Shown here: positions 32,332 to 44,400 of the stretch, piece by piece | How positions within the stretch are numbered: position 1 is the first letter of the stretch | Layout of the letters: each line of letters opens with the position of its first letter | Source: Macrocybe gigantea | Lineage: Eukaryota; Basidiomycota; Agaricomycetes; Agaricales; Callistosporiaceae | Assembly (NCBI GenBank): GCA_011319805.1 | Contig: SJRY01000310.1 | Coordinates: 1 to 64,000 of the forward strand | Direction: 5' to 3' | Length of the DNA: 64,000 bases | Translations under genes and position numbers: made by a program | The notes under the pieces: generated by a model | The model's input: only the letters and a program-made list of their open reading frames with translations | Databases searched by the model: none | What the model was told of the DNA's origin: nothing

Positions 32332-35116
32332 TTCAGCGGGGCAAAATGTCTTCAAACCCATTCCCCTCCTCAGACAGTCATGCTTCTCAACCCCTAGAAC
32401 TCATCCATTCTGATCTTTATGGCCTTCTTCCTGTTAAATCCCACTCTGGATTCAAGTATTGGGTTACTTTCATTGATGATTGTACCAGATTCAGAGTGGT
32501 GATACCTCTTAAACAGAAGAGTGATGCATTTGACGCCTTTAGACAGTTTAAGGCCTATGCTGAAAACCAACTTGGCTTAAAGATCAAAGCTTTACAGGAT
32601 GACAAGGGTGGAGAGTACATGTCCAATGCCTTTATCAAATTCACCAATGATTGTGGCATTATCCGGAGACATACTGTCAGGAATAGGCCTCAACAGAATG
32701 GAGTTGCAGAAAGAGCTAATCAGACTATGGCAGAAGAGTTAACTGCTATGCTGTCTGAATCCAAGCTGCCTGCTTCATTCTGGGGAGATGGTCTTGCTTC
32801 TATGGTGCACATTTGGAACAGAGTACCTACTTCTGCTCTGTCTGGGACTACACCTTATCAGGCTTGGTTTGGGAAGAAACCAGATGTCAGTCATCTCAGA
32901 ATCTGGGGATGCACTGCATATGTCTTTGTGCAGAAGGATCAGAGGAAGAAACTGCAACCACACTACCAGAAATGTGTCTTTATTGGCTATCCTGATGGTT
33001 ACAAGGGTTGGAAGTTTTACAATCCTACCACCAAAAAGACCATTATCTCGGAGAGGGCTGAATTTGATGAGAGATACTTCCCTGGTACCTCTCAGAAACA
33101 TTATAGCACTCAACCTTCACTTATCCTTCCTCTTGACCCACCTGCCTTGCAACCAGTTTCTCCAGACTCAGCTGTGCTGGAGTTAGGGGGAGGCTTTGAT
33201 ACATCAAACCCTATTGTGCAAGCAGCTCCCTCTACTCCTGATCCAGATCCTACCCCTCCACAAAGTCCAAATCTTCGTCCTAGAACGCCTCCTGCTATTC
33301 ACCAGGATGATAACCTGCCCCACACACCTCCTGTTAGACACAGAGTCCCAACTCCACCACCTCTTCCCAAAACTCCGCCCATTGCTGTCAGGAAACCAGT
33401 CAGAAATGTCAAACCACCTGGTAATTGGTGGGTCATCAGACCTGCTCCACCACCAGTTCGAGATGATTCTGATTCAGAAGACTCAATTCATGAGGATCCT
33501 GATCCTAAGGCTGGTTTTGTGGATGTCCAATTTGCTGGTCTAGCTGAAGGTGCAAATCCAAGCACTTACAAGCAAGCTATGCAATGTCCGGATGCGCACA
33601 AGTGGCAGGAAGCATGTAATGAAGAGATTATGTCTCTTATAGGACATGGAACATGGGAGATTGTGGACTTGCCTCCAGGAAAGAAGGCTATTAGTTGTGG
33701 ATGGGTTTTCAAGGTTAAACACAATGCAGATGGCTCGATTGAGCACTACAAAGCTCGATGTGTTGCTAAAGGTTTCAGTCAAAGACCTGGCATTGACTAT
33801 ACTGAAGTCTTTGCCCCCACATTTCGCCCTGCTGCCTTGAGACTTATCCTAGCCATGGCTGGTATTGAGGACATGGAACTTCGTTCTGTAGATGTTACCT
33901 CTGCCTTTCCTAATGGTGATTTGGAGGAGGAGATTTATATGGTTCAACCAGAGGGGTTTCACCAAGGTGGTCCAAACCAAGTCTGCAAACTCTACAAATC
34001 GCTTTATGGGCTTAAACAGTCCGCCAGACAGTGGAACAAGAAGCTACACTCCGTCTTATTGTCTATGGGATTCAAACGACTCGAATCTGACCGCTCTATC
34101 TACCTCTATGTCAAGGGGGAGGTAAAGGTCATTGTTCCCATTTACATTGATGATATCACACTGGCTTCAAAGAACACTGCTGCTATTGACAAAGTGGTTG
34201 CAGAGCTGTCTAGGCACTTCAAGATCAGAGACTTGGGACCAAGCACTTTTTATTGGGTGTGGAGATTATTAGAGACAGGCAGAAGCGGACCATTGCACTT
34301 TCCCAGAAGCAGTACATCTTAAACACACTGGAGCGCTATGGGATGGCGGATTGCAAGCCTGTCAAGACACCTATGATGACAGGTCTTAACCTTTCCAAGG
34401 CAATGGCACCTCAGACTTCAGAGGAAGCGGACTTTATGAAGAACATCCCCTACCTCAGTGCTGTTGGATCACTCCAGTACTTAGCCACCATGACTAGACC
34501 AGATATAGCAGCTGCTGTGTCATGCCTAGGACGCTTCAACTCGAATCCTGGTCTACAGCATTGGAATGCAGTCAAGCATTTGCTGAGATACTGCAAAGGG
34601 ACTTTGGATCTCAAGCTGACATACTCTGGAGATCTTGGTCCAGAGATGTTTACATCATTCTGTGATGCTTCCCATGGTGATTGCCCGGACTCTGGACGCT
34701 CAACTGGTGGATATGTAACAATCCTTGGTGGTGGAGCTATTGGATGGTCATCCAAACTGCAGCCTTTTGTCACGCTTTCTACAACTGAAGCGGAGTATAT
34801 TGCTGCAGTAGAAGCTGGAAAGGAGATCTTATGGATGCGCAACATTATGCAGGAGATGGGATACCCTGTGTTGCAAGCATCACCACTCAAGATTGACAAT
34901 CAGTCTGCACTGAGTGTCACAAAGAATCCAGAGCATCATGGGCGTATGAAACAGCTGGATTTGCGATACTTCTGGTTTAGGGATACAGTGGAGCAGAAGA
35001 GGATATGGCCTGAGTTTATTCCAGGAACTGAACAAGTTGCAGACTTGTTAACCAAACCACTTACTGTACCAAAGGTGGAATTCTGTAGACAGAAAATGGG
35101 ACTTGTAGGTACATAG
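32332..35116 (+). pseudogene. Copia integrase core, RT and RNase H, single frameshift
   Basis: Integrase core: ELIHSDLYGLLPVKSHSG (first Asp), ALQDDKGGEYMSNAF (second Asp) and RPQQNGVAERANQTM (Glu), about 32400-32730. A Pro-rich linker follows, then RT: GWVFKVKHNADGSIEHYKAR, SVDVTSAFPNGDLEEEIYM (catalytic Asp about 33890) and YIDDITLAS (about 34145). One T is missing from a T run near 34245, shifting the frame. The next frame (34253-35116) holds LLGVEII-like sequence, DASHGDCPDSGRSTGGYV, STTEAEYIAAVEA and HHGRMKQLDLRYFW of the RNase H, ending in the usual ADLLTKPL. Restoring frame would need only one base. Confidence 0.92.
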
Positions 35117-35142
35117 TTTAGACAGTTCAGGTCAGGGGGAGG

Positions 35143-35516
35143 TGTTAGAAATGCCCCTCCTGTCCGGACTTGTGCATAGGACAGGACCCAGGCTATGCGC
35201 CTAGCAATGCACACAGCCTATAGCTGTGTGCGCAGCAATGCGCAGCCTGTGGCTGCGTCCACAGCAATGCACAGCACAAGCTGTGCGCGCAGTAATGCGC
35301 AGTAAATGGCTGTGTCCGCAGCAGTGCACACCCATAGGCTGCGCACACAGCCTTCTACACGTATATATAGGTAGCACAGAGCGCCTTGAAGTCCCCAGTG
35401 TTCTCACTCAGGACTTCTAGGCAAGTACTTGTACATAACTCAATTACTAGTGTTCTCACTCAGGACTTCTAGGTTCTAAGGCTCGTCCAGAGTGTTCCCT
35501 GTGCCTAGTTTCAACA
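35143..35516 (+). repeat. Copia copy B 3' LTR
   Basis: TGTTAGAAATGCCCC to TTTCAACA, 374 bp. It matches the LTR at 8085-8410 but has a different set of GC-rich internal units. The block AGTGTTCTCACTCAGG (to TTCTAGG) is duplicated at 35397-35421 and 35449-35473, present once in copy A. TATA-like GTATATATAGG lies near 35361. Confidence 0.9.
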
Positions 35517-37887
35517 AGATGTCAGGTACTTAATGAACCAGTGATGCACAAAGGCGTCGAACTGGCATTCAGTTGGCCTGTGCCAGTTACAGCACTGAGT
35601 CATGACGTGGACGGAGTCCTCAGCCCCTCGTCCACAAGAGCATAAATCGCTATCGACAAAATTAAACCGTGCCCGATACACATTGATCGGAGCATGGCCG
35701 CATGCAAGACATGAACAGCGAGCATAAAGCACGTTATCTGTCACTAACTTCATGAAGCCCATTCTCTTCCGAGAGGGGCGTTCATAGGAATTTGGCTTTC
35801 CTGCTTCGTGAAAACGAAATGTGGAAGCACCAATGTATTTCTTGTTCCCAGAATTCTGGAACCAAGTGCTATGCATATCATCATCAGCCTCCTTTCGAAG
35901 GCCATCGGTGGTATAGAGGGGACGAAGTCCCAGGGAACATCCAGGCTCCGGTCAAAATCGTGGGCCTCAACGTGTATTGCCCACTTCCATTTGGAAGGGA
36001 CGTGCCAGAATTCAATCCGGCGCTGCTCGGACTCAGAGAGCCAAGCTTCCAGTGATGCACAAAGTGCAATAGAATGCGACTGCACAGAGTGGGGGTTACA
36101 ATCGATGATGCGATTGATTGCATTCATCGAGTCCAAAAAGCACATGACAGAATTAACTCCATCTTGTGCGATAGCCTTCTGGATCACCATTCGCAATCCA
36201 ATAAGCTCAGCATCGTCGCTTGTTGCTTTGCCAACCGGCTGACGAATCTCGGAGACCAGTCTGCCCTCACGATACACACGTGAAGCTGACACAGACTGCT
36301 TAAGTGACACTTCTGCTTTCGCAGACACGGAGCCATCACTACTCACATATGAGCAATCATGCTGGATCGAACACTGGGAAAGTGTTTGATCCAGCGATGC
36401 GTGGTAAGCCTTGACCGAGTCCTCGTCTCGGCCAAGTAACTTATGGATCTCAAAGCGACTGCCAAACTCATCGACAAGCCGCCTGCCCGGGTTATTTGCA
36501 TCAGCAAAATAATCCGTGGTTAGAAAGAGTGGTGGTTTCAGATCCACCAAATCCTTGAGTGGGGACTTAAGCGCAGCACGCTGTCTGTCTGACAAAGAAG
36601 CGAGATTTCTCACTTTAGATGGGTCACCCCCAGCTGAGGCGGGTGTACTAATGGATCTGAGGGCATGCCTCAGATTGGAGTTAGCTAAGCGGGCAGACGA
36701 GCTGACTTTCAGCCTTTTAATGAACCCGCCGATAGGTTCGACGCAGGCCATTGTTTCAGCTGCACCCTCAGGAGTGGTGCGAAACTGTCCATTAATCCAA
36801 ATGCATGCTTTGCACTGCATTTGGCATAGTTGTTTCAACAGTGCGACATTACGCATGCCATTGAAGTTCCACAATAAACAGCCGTACGTTGCGATGGGAC
36901 GCACGCACGACAAGTAGAGAATGTGTTTCTGTTGAGGGGATAAGCCTCGGACAGAGTTGCCTAACATCTGAAAGGCTCTGGCTGTAGTCAGGGCCTTTGT
37001 AGCGTAGAATCGAACATGCTCCTTAAACGAGAGGCACGCATCCAAGAAGAAGCCAAGGTATCGCCAGACATCCTTGGGTCGAAGCGGGGTATTGCCCGTA
37101 AATGGAGCAAATCCCAAGTCAATAGACGGACGAGGGTCCATACTATTGTGCGAAAAGTGCTGTAGTTCAGTCTTGTTGTGTTCTACAACAAGACCGAAGT
37201 CAGTGAAGAGGTTATGCACAGAGGCATAAGCCCTCTGCAGTTTCGGAACATTGTCCGATGTGGATTTGGACTGAGTGATGATCAGTCCGTCATCGACGAA
37301 TGACATGATTACTGGCATATCACCAGCTTTCTGATAAAGCTTCAGTACTGGCACCAAGTAAAGCACTGACAATACTGGGGAAAGTGCAGAGCCTTGACCA
37401 ACTCCCACATCAGCATCGAACTCTGGAGAGATAGCACTATGCCAGGCATAAGAAGTTTTGCGCCCAATGAGATATGATTCAAAGAACTTTGACACCTGTC
37501 ATGCAAAGCCTCCATGTTGAAGAATCTTCACCAACATACGATGGTTGAGTGAAGGAAAATACTGAGTGACATCGAAAGCGATGACACTCATTTTGAATCC
37601 CTTAGACCACCCCTGACGGATGATATGGGTAAGGAAGACCCCAGCATCCTCAGTTGAGTTCTGACGGATGCCGCCGAACTGCTTCGGATCAAAGACAGCA
37701 AATTTGGTCGCTTCATACTGCATACATCGCGCCAGCATCTTCTCGACGAGCTTGCTGAGGGTATTCAAAAGCACAATCGGACGAAAGGCTTTCGGGGTAT
37801 CATATGCAGGTTTGCCAGGTTTCGGAATGATAACCGACAAACTCTGCTTGAAGTAAGAGGGCCAGTGCCCCAAATCTAGACATGCAT
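35517..37887 (-). pseudogene. LINE L5 ORF2 fragment, RT and RNase H
   Basis: Minus strand. From CLDLGHWPSYFKQSL at the right end through AFDVTQYFPSL, a TGA after GGFA (CGA expected, about 37499), GVGQGSALSPVL, FVDDGLII (37290), then a long open frame to YVSSDGSVSAKAE and the RNase H. One shift lies near 35830. It ends at LTS where copia copy B cuts in. 5' truncated at 37887, where plus-strand L6 begins head to head. Confidence 0.9.
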
Positions 37888-39365
37888 CCTCTCTCAACCA
37901 TCAGATATTGGGGAGGATACTTCAACATGGGGGCTTCGCATGTCAAGTGTCTAAGTTCTTCGAGTCCTACCTCGCCAGGTGTAAAACTTCCTACGCTTGG
38001 CACAGTACCATCTCACCAGAGTTCGATGCCGATGTTGGTGTTGGCCAAGGCTCTGCTCTATCTCCAGTACTCTCAGCCTTGTATCTGGCACCAGTACTGA
38101 AAATATACCAGAAGGTTGACAATATGCCAACCATCATGTCATTTGTAGATGATGGGCTGATTATCGCCCAGTCCAAATCCATCCTGGACAATGTTCCGAA
38201 ACTTCAGAGGGCGTATGCATCTGTGCACAACCTCTTTATGGACTTCGGTCTTGTGATCGAACACAACAAAACCGAATTGCAGCATTTCTCGCGCAATAAC
38301 AAGGATCCGTGTCCTTCTATTGATTTGGATTTTGCCCCGTTCACGGGCAACACTCCCCTGCAACCCAAGGAGGTGTGGAGATACCTTGGGTTCTTTCTGG
38401 ACGCACGCCTATCTTTCAAGGAACACGTCCGCTTTTATGCAATGAAAGCGCTGACTACTGCCAGGGCTTTCCAGATGTTGGGCAATTCTGTGCGAGGGCT
38501 ATCCCCTCAACAGAAGCGCATTCTTTACCTGTCGTGTGCCAGTCCGAGCTGCACCAGATTTCATTCTGGCACGTCCCCTCCTCTTGGAAGTGGGCTATCC
38601 AAGTCGAAGCGCACAAGTCAGCACGTGGCCTCGACATACCTCAGGGGCATAGTCCCCTCTATACCACAGATGCTCTCCACAAGGAGGCGGATGATGATAT
38701 GCATGCCTCTTGGTTCCATGATTCTGGAATCAAGAAATACATTGGCGCCTCCATGTTTCGATTCCATGATGCTGGAAAGCCTGAGTCCTATGAGTGCCCG
38801 CTTCGTAAGAGAACGGGCTTCATGAAATTGGTGACAGGCAATGAGCTATTTGCTCACTGCTGTTGCATTGCATGCGGACACGCGCCGATCAATGCGTATC
38901 GAGCGCGGTTTAATTTTGTCGAGAGCGATGAGTGCTTGTGCGGGTGGGGTCCTGAGGACTCTGTTCACGTTATGACTCTGTGCCGTAATTGGAACAGACC
39001 AGCCGAATGCCAGTATGACACCTTTGTGCGTTCCTGGTTTGTCAAGTACCTAACGTCCAATAAGGCAGCAGGTGCTTTTATCCCGGATCCGGGGGGCGGG
39101 TAACTGCCCCTTCATAGTGGGGATACTCAGGGTTATGGCTCCTCGCGGGGCCTTTGCGCGGAAGCAACCGCAACTGGCCTTCGGGCTGGGGGACCCAGAG
39201 CATCAATTCAACATGGTGCTCGATAAAAGCGAACACTGAGCATTATTGCGCATCGCGGACTCTGCGACACCTGTCGTTATGGGCCCTTTGGGACCCTTTA
39301 CATGGAAGTGACCACGTCTGGCTCTTAGGAGCTGGGGGACGCGGGTCGAGCAAGCAAGTCAGCGA
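37888..39365 (+). pseudogene. LINE L6 ORF2 fragment and divergent 3' UTR
   Basis: Plus strand. It begins SLNHQILGRILQHGGFACQV in RT and continues with GVGQGSALSPVL and FVDDGLII to RILYLSCA. There about 0.9 kb is missing, and the frame resumes at ELHQISFWHVPSSWKWA in RNase H. It runs on to CGWGPEDSVHVMTLC and the stop at 39103. The 3' UTR (39104-39365) is diverged but keeps the hairpin GGGCCC-TTT-GGGACCC (39281-39296). An older subfamily than its neighbours. It stops at the 5' end of L7 and probably continues as L11 at 57494. Confidence 0.88.
39348..39365 (+). repeat. Probable target duplication, left copy, around an 18-kb block
   Basis: gagcaagcaagtcagcga directly before the 5' terminus of L7 resembles gagcgagcgagtcagca at 57494-57510, directly after the A tail of L10. 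They differ at two A/G positions plus the last bases. Confidence 0.6.
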
Positions 39366-39561
39366 CGCTTCTCTTTCCACAACCCCCACCTGTAAACAAC
39401 TGTAAATAACTCTCACAAATCGCACTCCTCGTTCTACGGTGATGACACTTGGGACGATCTCTGATCAGGTTTCAGATCCGGATACCTATATCCTTGAGCA
39501 CTCCCCGTTTTTAAAATCGCGAAAATCGGCTGAAAATCCACCGATTTATTAGAGTTTTTCA
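39366..39561 (+). promoter_or_regulatory. LINE 5' UTR (L7) with hairpin before ORF1
   Basis: 196 bp. It contains GTAAACAACT and a variant repeat near 39392-39412. The stem AAATCGG (39523-39529) pairs with CCGATTT (39541-39547), 14 nt before the ORF1 ATG. The leader is also present in L1, L4, L9 and L13. Confidence 0.65.
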
Positions 39562-41418
39562 ATGAGCGACGATCTGCTCAACATTGTTGGCGGCGGTGGG
39601 CCTCCACCGCTAAATCCGCACCCTGGGCGGACCCCCTCAGGCCCCTCTCGACCCCCCGCTCCTTCCCCCTCGGGGGATAGGAGCCTTCTCTTCCAAGGCG
39701 GCGACGGTTTAATGGATACCGATGACGCTGGCCCCTCGAACCGGACTGGGTCTACCGAACCCCCCGTTCCTCCATCTCTGTCGATGCTGTCCACGGAGGC
39801 AGCTTATAACGACAATTCTATCGGTATTGCGATCTTTCCTGAAGGGCATCGGTTCCTTCACGGTGAAGCGAAGGCCGCCACTGAGTCCCTCGCCGCCCTT
39901 AAGGATTGGATCCTCAAGGTCGGCAAAGCATCTGTCTCCATCCCGGCGGGCTACCAGTATGCCATCGCTGAGGGTATTGCGGCCTTGGTCGCTACTGCTG
40001 GCGATGTTAACATGTTCTCCGTCCCCACTCTTCAGGGACCTCAGCATGAACTCGGAGCACGCTTGCAGAGTATTGTAAATGCACACCTTCCCTTGCACGG
40101 GAAATCAACTCGCTTTGCCGATCCCGCCACTCATCACTCCCCCTCTGGTACAGTGCGACCGGAGGACTCACGTTCGAACCAGGGCGCCCCACCTCCGAGA
40201 CCAGCTCGGAACCCAAACCACACTCCTCCACCCCCTCGCGCGCGATCTCGTTCCCGGACTCCTGGACGTGGACCGCCTCCTCCAGTCAATAGGGCTACTC
40301 GCCCATCTTCCGGTAAGCGCTCCTATGCGCAAGCCTTGGCCCAACCGGCCAACACTCCTGCCGAGGCTATTGTAGCCTTGGCAAAGACATTCCCACACCT
40401 CCCCGCAGAGAAGATTGTCTCCTTGCAAAAGGAAGCAACCGGGGAGTCATCAGGACCGCCTAAGAAGAAGGCGAAGTCCACCTCTCACAGACCGTCCCGT
40501 CGTAACGTCCGGGTCAGTTACTCTTTTCCGGCTGACAACGATTCTGTTGCCGCCGGAGCTCTCCTTAATGCCCTTAATAGGGCATTGACCACTGGTAAGT
40601 CCTGGATTCGATGCGAATCTATCCAGGATCATTCCGCCTCCTCATTCTCTTGCTTGATGACGAGGGTGGCTTCTCCGAAGACCTCAGCATTTTGCGTGAG
40701 GCCGCTCTCCGCTGTGCTCCGGCAGGATCTACTGTCGAGCTCGCAATCCCGACGAGCGTTTCTTATTTGAAACTGCTCGACGTTCCCTATTTCAATGCCG
40801 ATGGTAGCATTATCACTGCCCGGCAGGCTTACGAGATTCTCCGAGACTCTCCTTCTCGGATCTCATTACTCTCGTTGGGGTACCGCGTGTCATGCGCAAC
40901 TCCAAGAATTCCGATACTGCAACCGTCTGGTTCAACATCGAAGACACGTCAACTGGCCAGAACGTAAAGGCTCTGGACAATTGTACAGTTATGGTCAGGA
41001 ATTGGCGTTGCCGATTCAAGGCCGCTCTCTCTTCGCCGGGAGTTCCTCTTTGCGAACGCTGCTGGCGCTGGGGGCACTCTGCATTGAAGTGCAACCAGCA
41101 ATCTCTTCACTGCCCGATCTGTGGGGAATCTCACAGAAAGGAACACCATTGCACCCTGGCGTCTTGCTGCAAAGCTCGACCCAAGGCTAACCCTCCTCGT
41201 GAGGCTACTCCAGCGGGCCAGCCCTGCCCTCATCCTCCTAAGTGTCTCAGCTGTGGCCGAGACCACTCCACTGACACCGGAAGTGTCCCTTCTGGAAAAA
41301 TCACTTTGATCCAGATTGGATCAAGGAACATTATAAGCTGGTACGTGATCGCAAACGATCAGGTAGCAATTATCCTAATGCCTCCCCGCAGCGTAATGCG
41401 GAGGCCGACGCATCATGA
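39562..41418 (+). pseudogene. LINE L7 ORF1, frameshifted in the second half
   Basis: Begins MSDDLLNIVGGGGPPPLNPH and is open for 402 codons, past LSTEAAYNDNSIGIAIFPEG and GKSWIRCESIQDHSASSF. A missing base near 40677 shifts it, then another near 40850. The knuckles CERCWRWGHSALKC, CPICGESH and CLSCGRDHS are in frame at 40892-41270, with a further one-base loss near 41275. The family stop TGA is at 41416-41418 within ATGA. Confidence 0.9.
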
Positions 41419-44400
41419 GTGTCTCCTCAGGTAGTGCAGCCTCGGCTGTGGTCCCTGGTTCAAGGGGACGCTCATTGATTTCATCTCTTCGTATTTTCTC
41501 TCAGAATGTAAATAGAAAATATGTACACATGGACATGCTCCTCTCTACTCTCGGGAGGGATTATGATATTCTGTTTTTCCAAGAACCTGCTTGGAATCTC
41601 ATAAGACACGCTCCGTCTGCCCTCAATGTTGAGGGCGAGGCAGTAATCGGTGGTCCCACTCATCCAGATTGGACCTGTATTGTTCGCCATCATCTCTCGA
41701 GGACCCTCCTCGGGTCATGGCCTATGTACATAACAGGCTTCGTCGCCTGCATCCATCCCTTCGTCGTGACCTAGTTGATAGTCCGATCTTATGATTGTTA
41801 GCTTCGCCACCCCTGGCGAGCCACTCTTTCTCGCTAATGCCTACTCTGATGTAGATGCTAGCGCGATTCGTCTTTTGCATGATTGTGCTGAGCGCCCCGA
41901 CTTCCCCAACTTAGTTTATCTCGGAGGGGATTTCAATTGTCATTATGAACTCTGGGATAGAGTTCATAATTCGCAGCGGTCTCGAGGGAGATGCTGTGTA
42001 ATGCAGCTCTCGATCTCGGTCTGGAATGGTCGGAACCTAGCAACCCTGGGCCGACTTTCATTTCACATAACCCCGAGCTTCGGCCCTCGGTTATTGACTT
42101 GATGTTCATCCCCATTGATAGTGGGGATTGCCATCCTCGCATGATTGATGCGCTCAAGCTGACATCGGACCATGTCCCATTGTCACTTGTATTGGATGTT
42201 CCTCTGCTAGACCTATCCGTCCAGCGACGAACGTTAAGTAAGGACAGCATACCGGAGTTTATATCTGACATTGCCGGTGATCTTCTCGGAATGGACATTG
42301 TCCCTATCGAGACTAATAACGACCTCGAGAGCGTCTTGTCGACACTATCAAAGGCCATTGATCGAGCTTGGAATCTCCATTCTAGGGAATGCAAGCTCTC
42401 AAAACGGAGCAAGGGTTGGTGGAACCAACACTGCTCTGAGACTCTTGATACTTTCAGACAAACCCGGTCTGAAAGAGATCATCGCATCTGGCGGCGAGCT
42501 GTCAAAGATGCTAAGCGCGCCTTCTTTGATCAACGGATCAGGGAGGTTGCAGAAAAGTCTCGTCGTCCATGGGATTTAGCTGCATGGACAAAGCAGAGAC
42601 CCCTACCTGACTACGAAGCTATCTCGTTCCAGGGACAGCCTTGTAATTCTATCGAAGCGCTTTGGAATGCGCTTGATAAGTCTTATAATGCTGCATCTGA
42701 TCGCACAGTTAATTTGGATCGCCTCAATGATCTTGAAGCGCATCCAGTACGGGACTGGGTCCCGTTCTCTGCTGCCGAGCTCCGAGAGTCCTTAGAGCCC
42801 TGTAGCAATACGTCTGCACCAGGACCAGACCATCTGTCTTGGAGCCACATCAAACAGCTGGTGAAATTTCCTCACATAGCTGCATTCATCTTGAACATTG
42901 CAAACGCATGTCTGGATTTGGGGCACTGGCCCTCTTACTTCAAGCAGAGTTTGTCAGTGATCATTCCGAAACCTGGCAAACCTGCATATGATACCCCGAA
43001 AGCCTTTCATCCGATTGTGCTTTTGAATACCCTCGGCAAGCTCGTCGAGAAGATGCTAGCGTGACGTATGCAGTACGAAGCGACGAAATTTGCTGTCTTC
43101 GATCCGAAGCAGTTCGGCGGCATCCGTCAGAACTCAACTGAGGATGCTGGGGTCTTCCTTACCCATATTATCCGTCAGGGGTGGTCTAAGGGATTTAAAA
43201 CGAGTGTCATCGCTTTCGATGTCGCTCAGTATTTTCCTTCACTCAACCATCGTATGTTGGTGAAGATTCTTCAACACGGAGGCTTTGCACCACAGGTGTC
43301 AAAGTTCTTTGAATCATACCTCGTTGGGCGCAAAACTTCTTATGCCTGGCGTAGTGCCATCTCTCCAGAGTTCGAGGCCGACGTGGGAGTTGGTCAAGGC
43401 TCTGCACTCTCCCCAGTATTGTCAGTGCTTTACTTGGCACCGGTACTGAAACTTACAGAAAGCTGGTGATATGCCAGTAATCATGTCATTCGTCGATGAC
43501 GGACTGATCATCGCTCAGTCCAGATCCACATCGGACAATGTTCCGAAACTGCAGAGGGCTTATGCCTCTGTGCATAACCTCTTCACTGACTTCGGCCTTG
43601 TTGTAGAACACAACAAGACTGAACTACAGCACTTTTCGCGCAATAGTATGGACCCTCGTCCGTCTATTGACTTGGGCTTTGCTCCATTTACGGGCAATAC
43701 CCTGCTTCGACCCAAGGATGTCTGGCGATACCTTGGTTTCTTTTTGGACGTGCGCCTCTCTTTTAAGGAGCATGTTCGATTCTATGCTACGAAGGCCTTG
43801 ACTACTGCCAGAGCCTTTCAGATGTTGGGCAATTCTGTTCGGGGCTTATCCCCTCAGCAGAAACGCATTCTCTACTTGTCATGCGCGCGTCCCATCGCAA
43901 CGTACGGCTGTTTATTATGGAACTTCAATGGCATGCGTAATGTCGCACTGTTGAAACAACTACGCCAGATGCAGCGTAAAGCTTGCATCTGGATCAATGG
44001 ACAGTTTCGCACTACTCCCGAGGGTGCGGCTGAGACAATGGCCTGCGTCGAACCCATCGGCGGGTTCATCCAAAGGCTGAAGGTCGGGTCCTCTGCCCGC
44101 CTCGCCAATTCCAATCTGAGGCATGCTCTCAGGTCAATTAGTACGCCCGCCTCGTCTGGGGGCAACCCATCTAAAGTGAGAAATCTCGCTTCTTTGTCAG
44201 ACAGACAGCGTGCTGCGCTTAAGTCCCCACTCAAGGATTTGGTGGATCTGAAACCACCACTCTTTCTAACCACGGATTATTTTGCGGATGCAAATAACCC
44301 GGGCAGGCAGCTTGTCGATGAGTTTGACAGTCGCTTTGAGATTCATAAGTTACTTGGCCGAGACGAGGACTCGGTCAAGGCTTATCGTGCATCGCTGGAT

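Larger units (their letters stand above)
32332..35516 (+). mobile_element. Ty1/copia copy B: integrase to 3' LTR, 5' half missing
   Basis: Copia coding begins abruptly in the integrase at 32332, next to the 5' terminus of LINE L4. It continues through RT and RNase H, a purine-rich tract (gtcagggggaggtg, 35131-35144) and the 3' LTR. The 5' LTR, gag, protease and integrase zinc module are absent. On the right the LTR abuts L5 at agatg, the expected target side. Confidence 0.9.

Noticed and set aside
35226..35420. Small open frame in the 3' LTR of copia copy B
   Set aside because: Same repeat-driven composition as in the other LTR, not conserved between the two.
37888..39365. L5/L6 as one insertion inverted by twin priming
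   Set aside because: The two halves overlap in RT and RNase H content and belong to different subfamilies, which twin priming cannot give.
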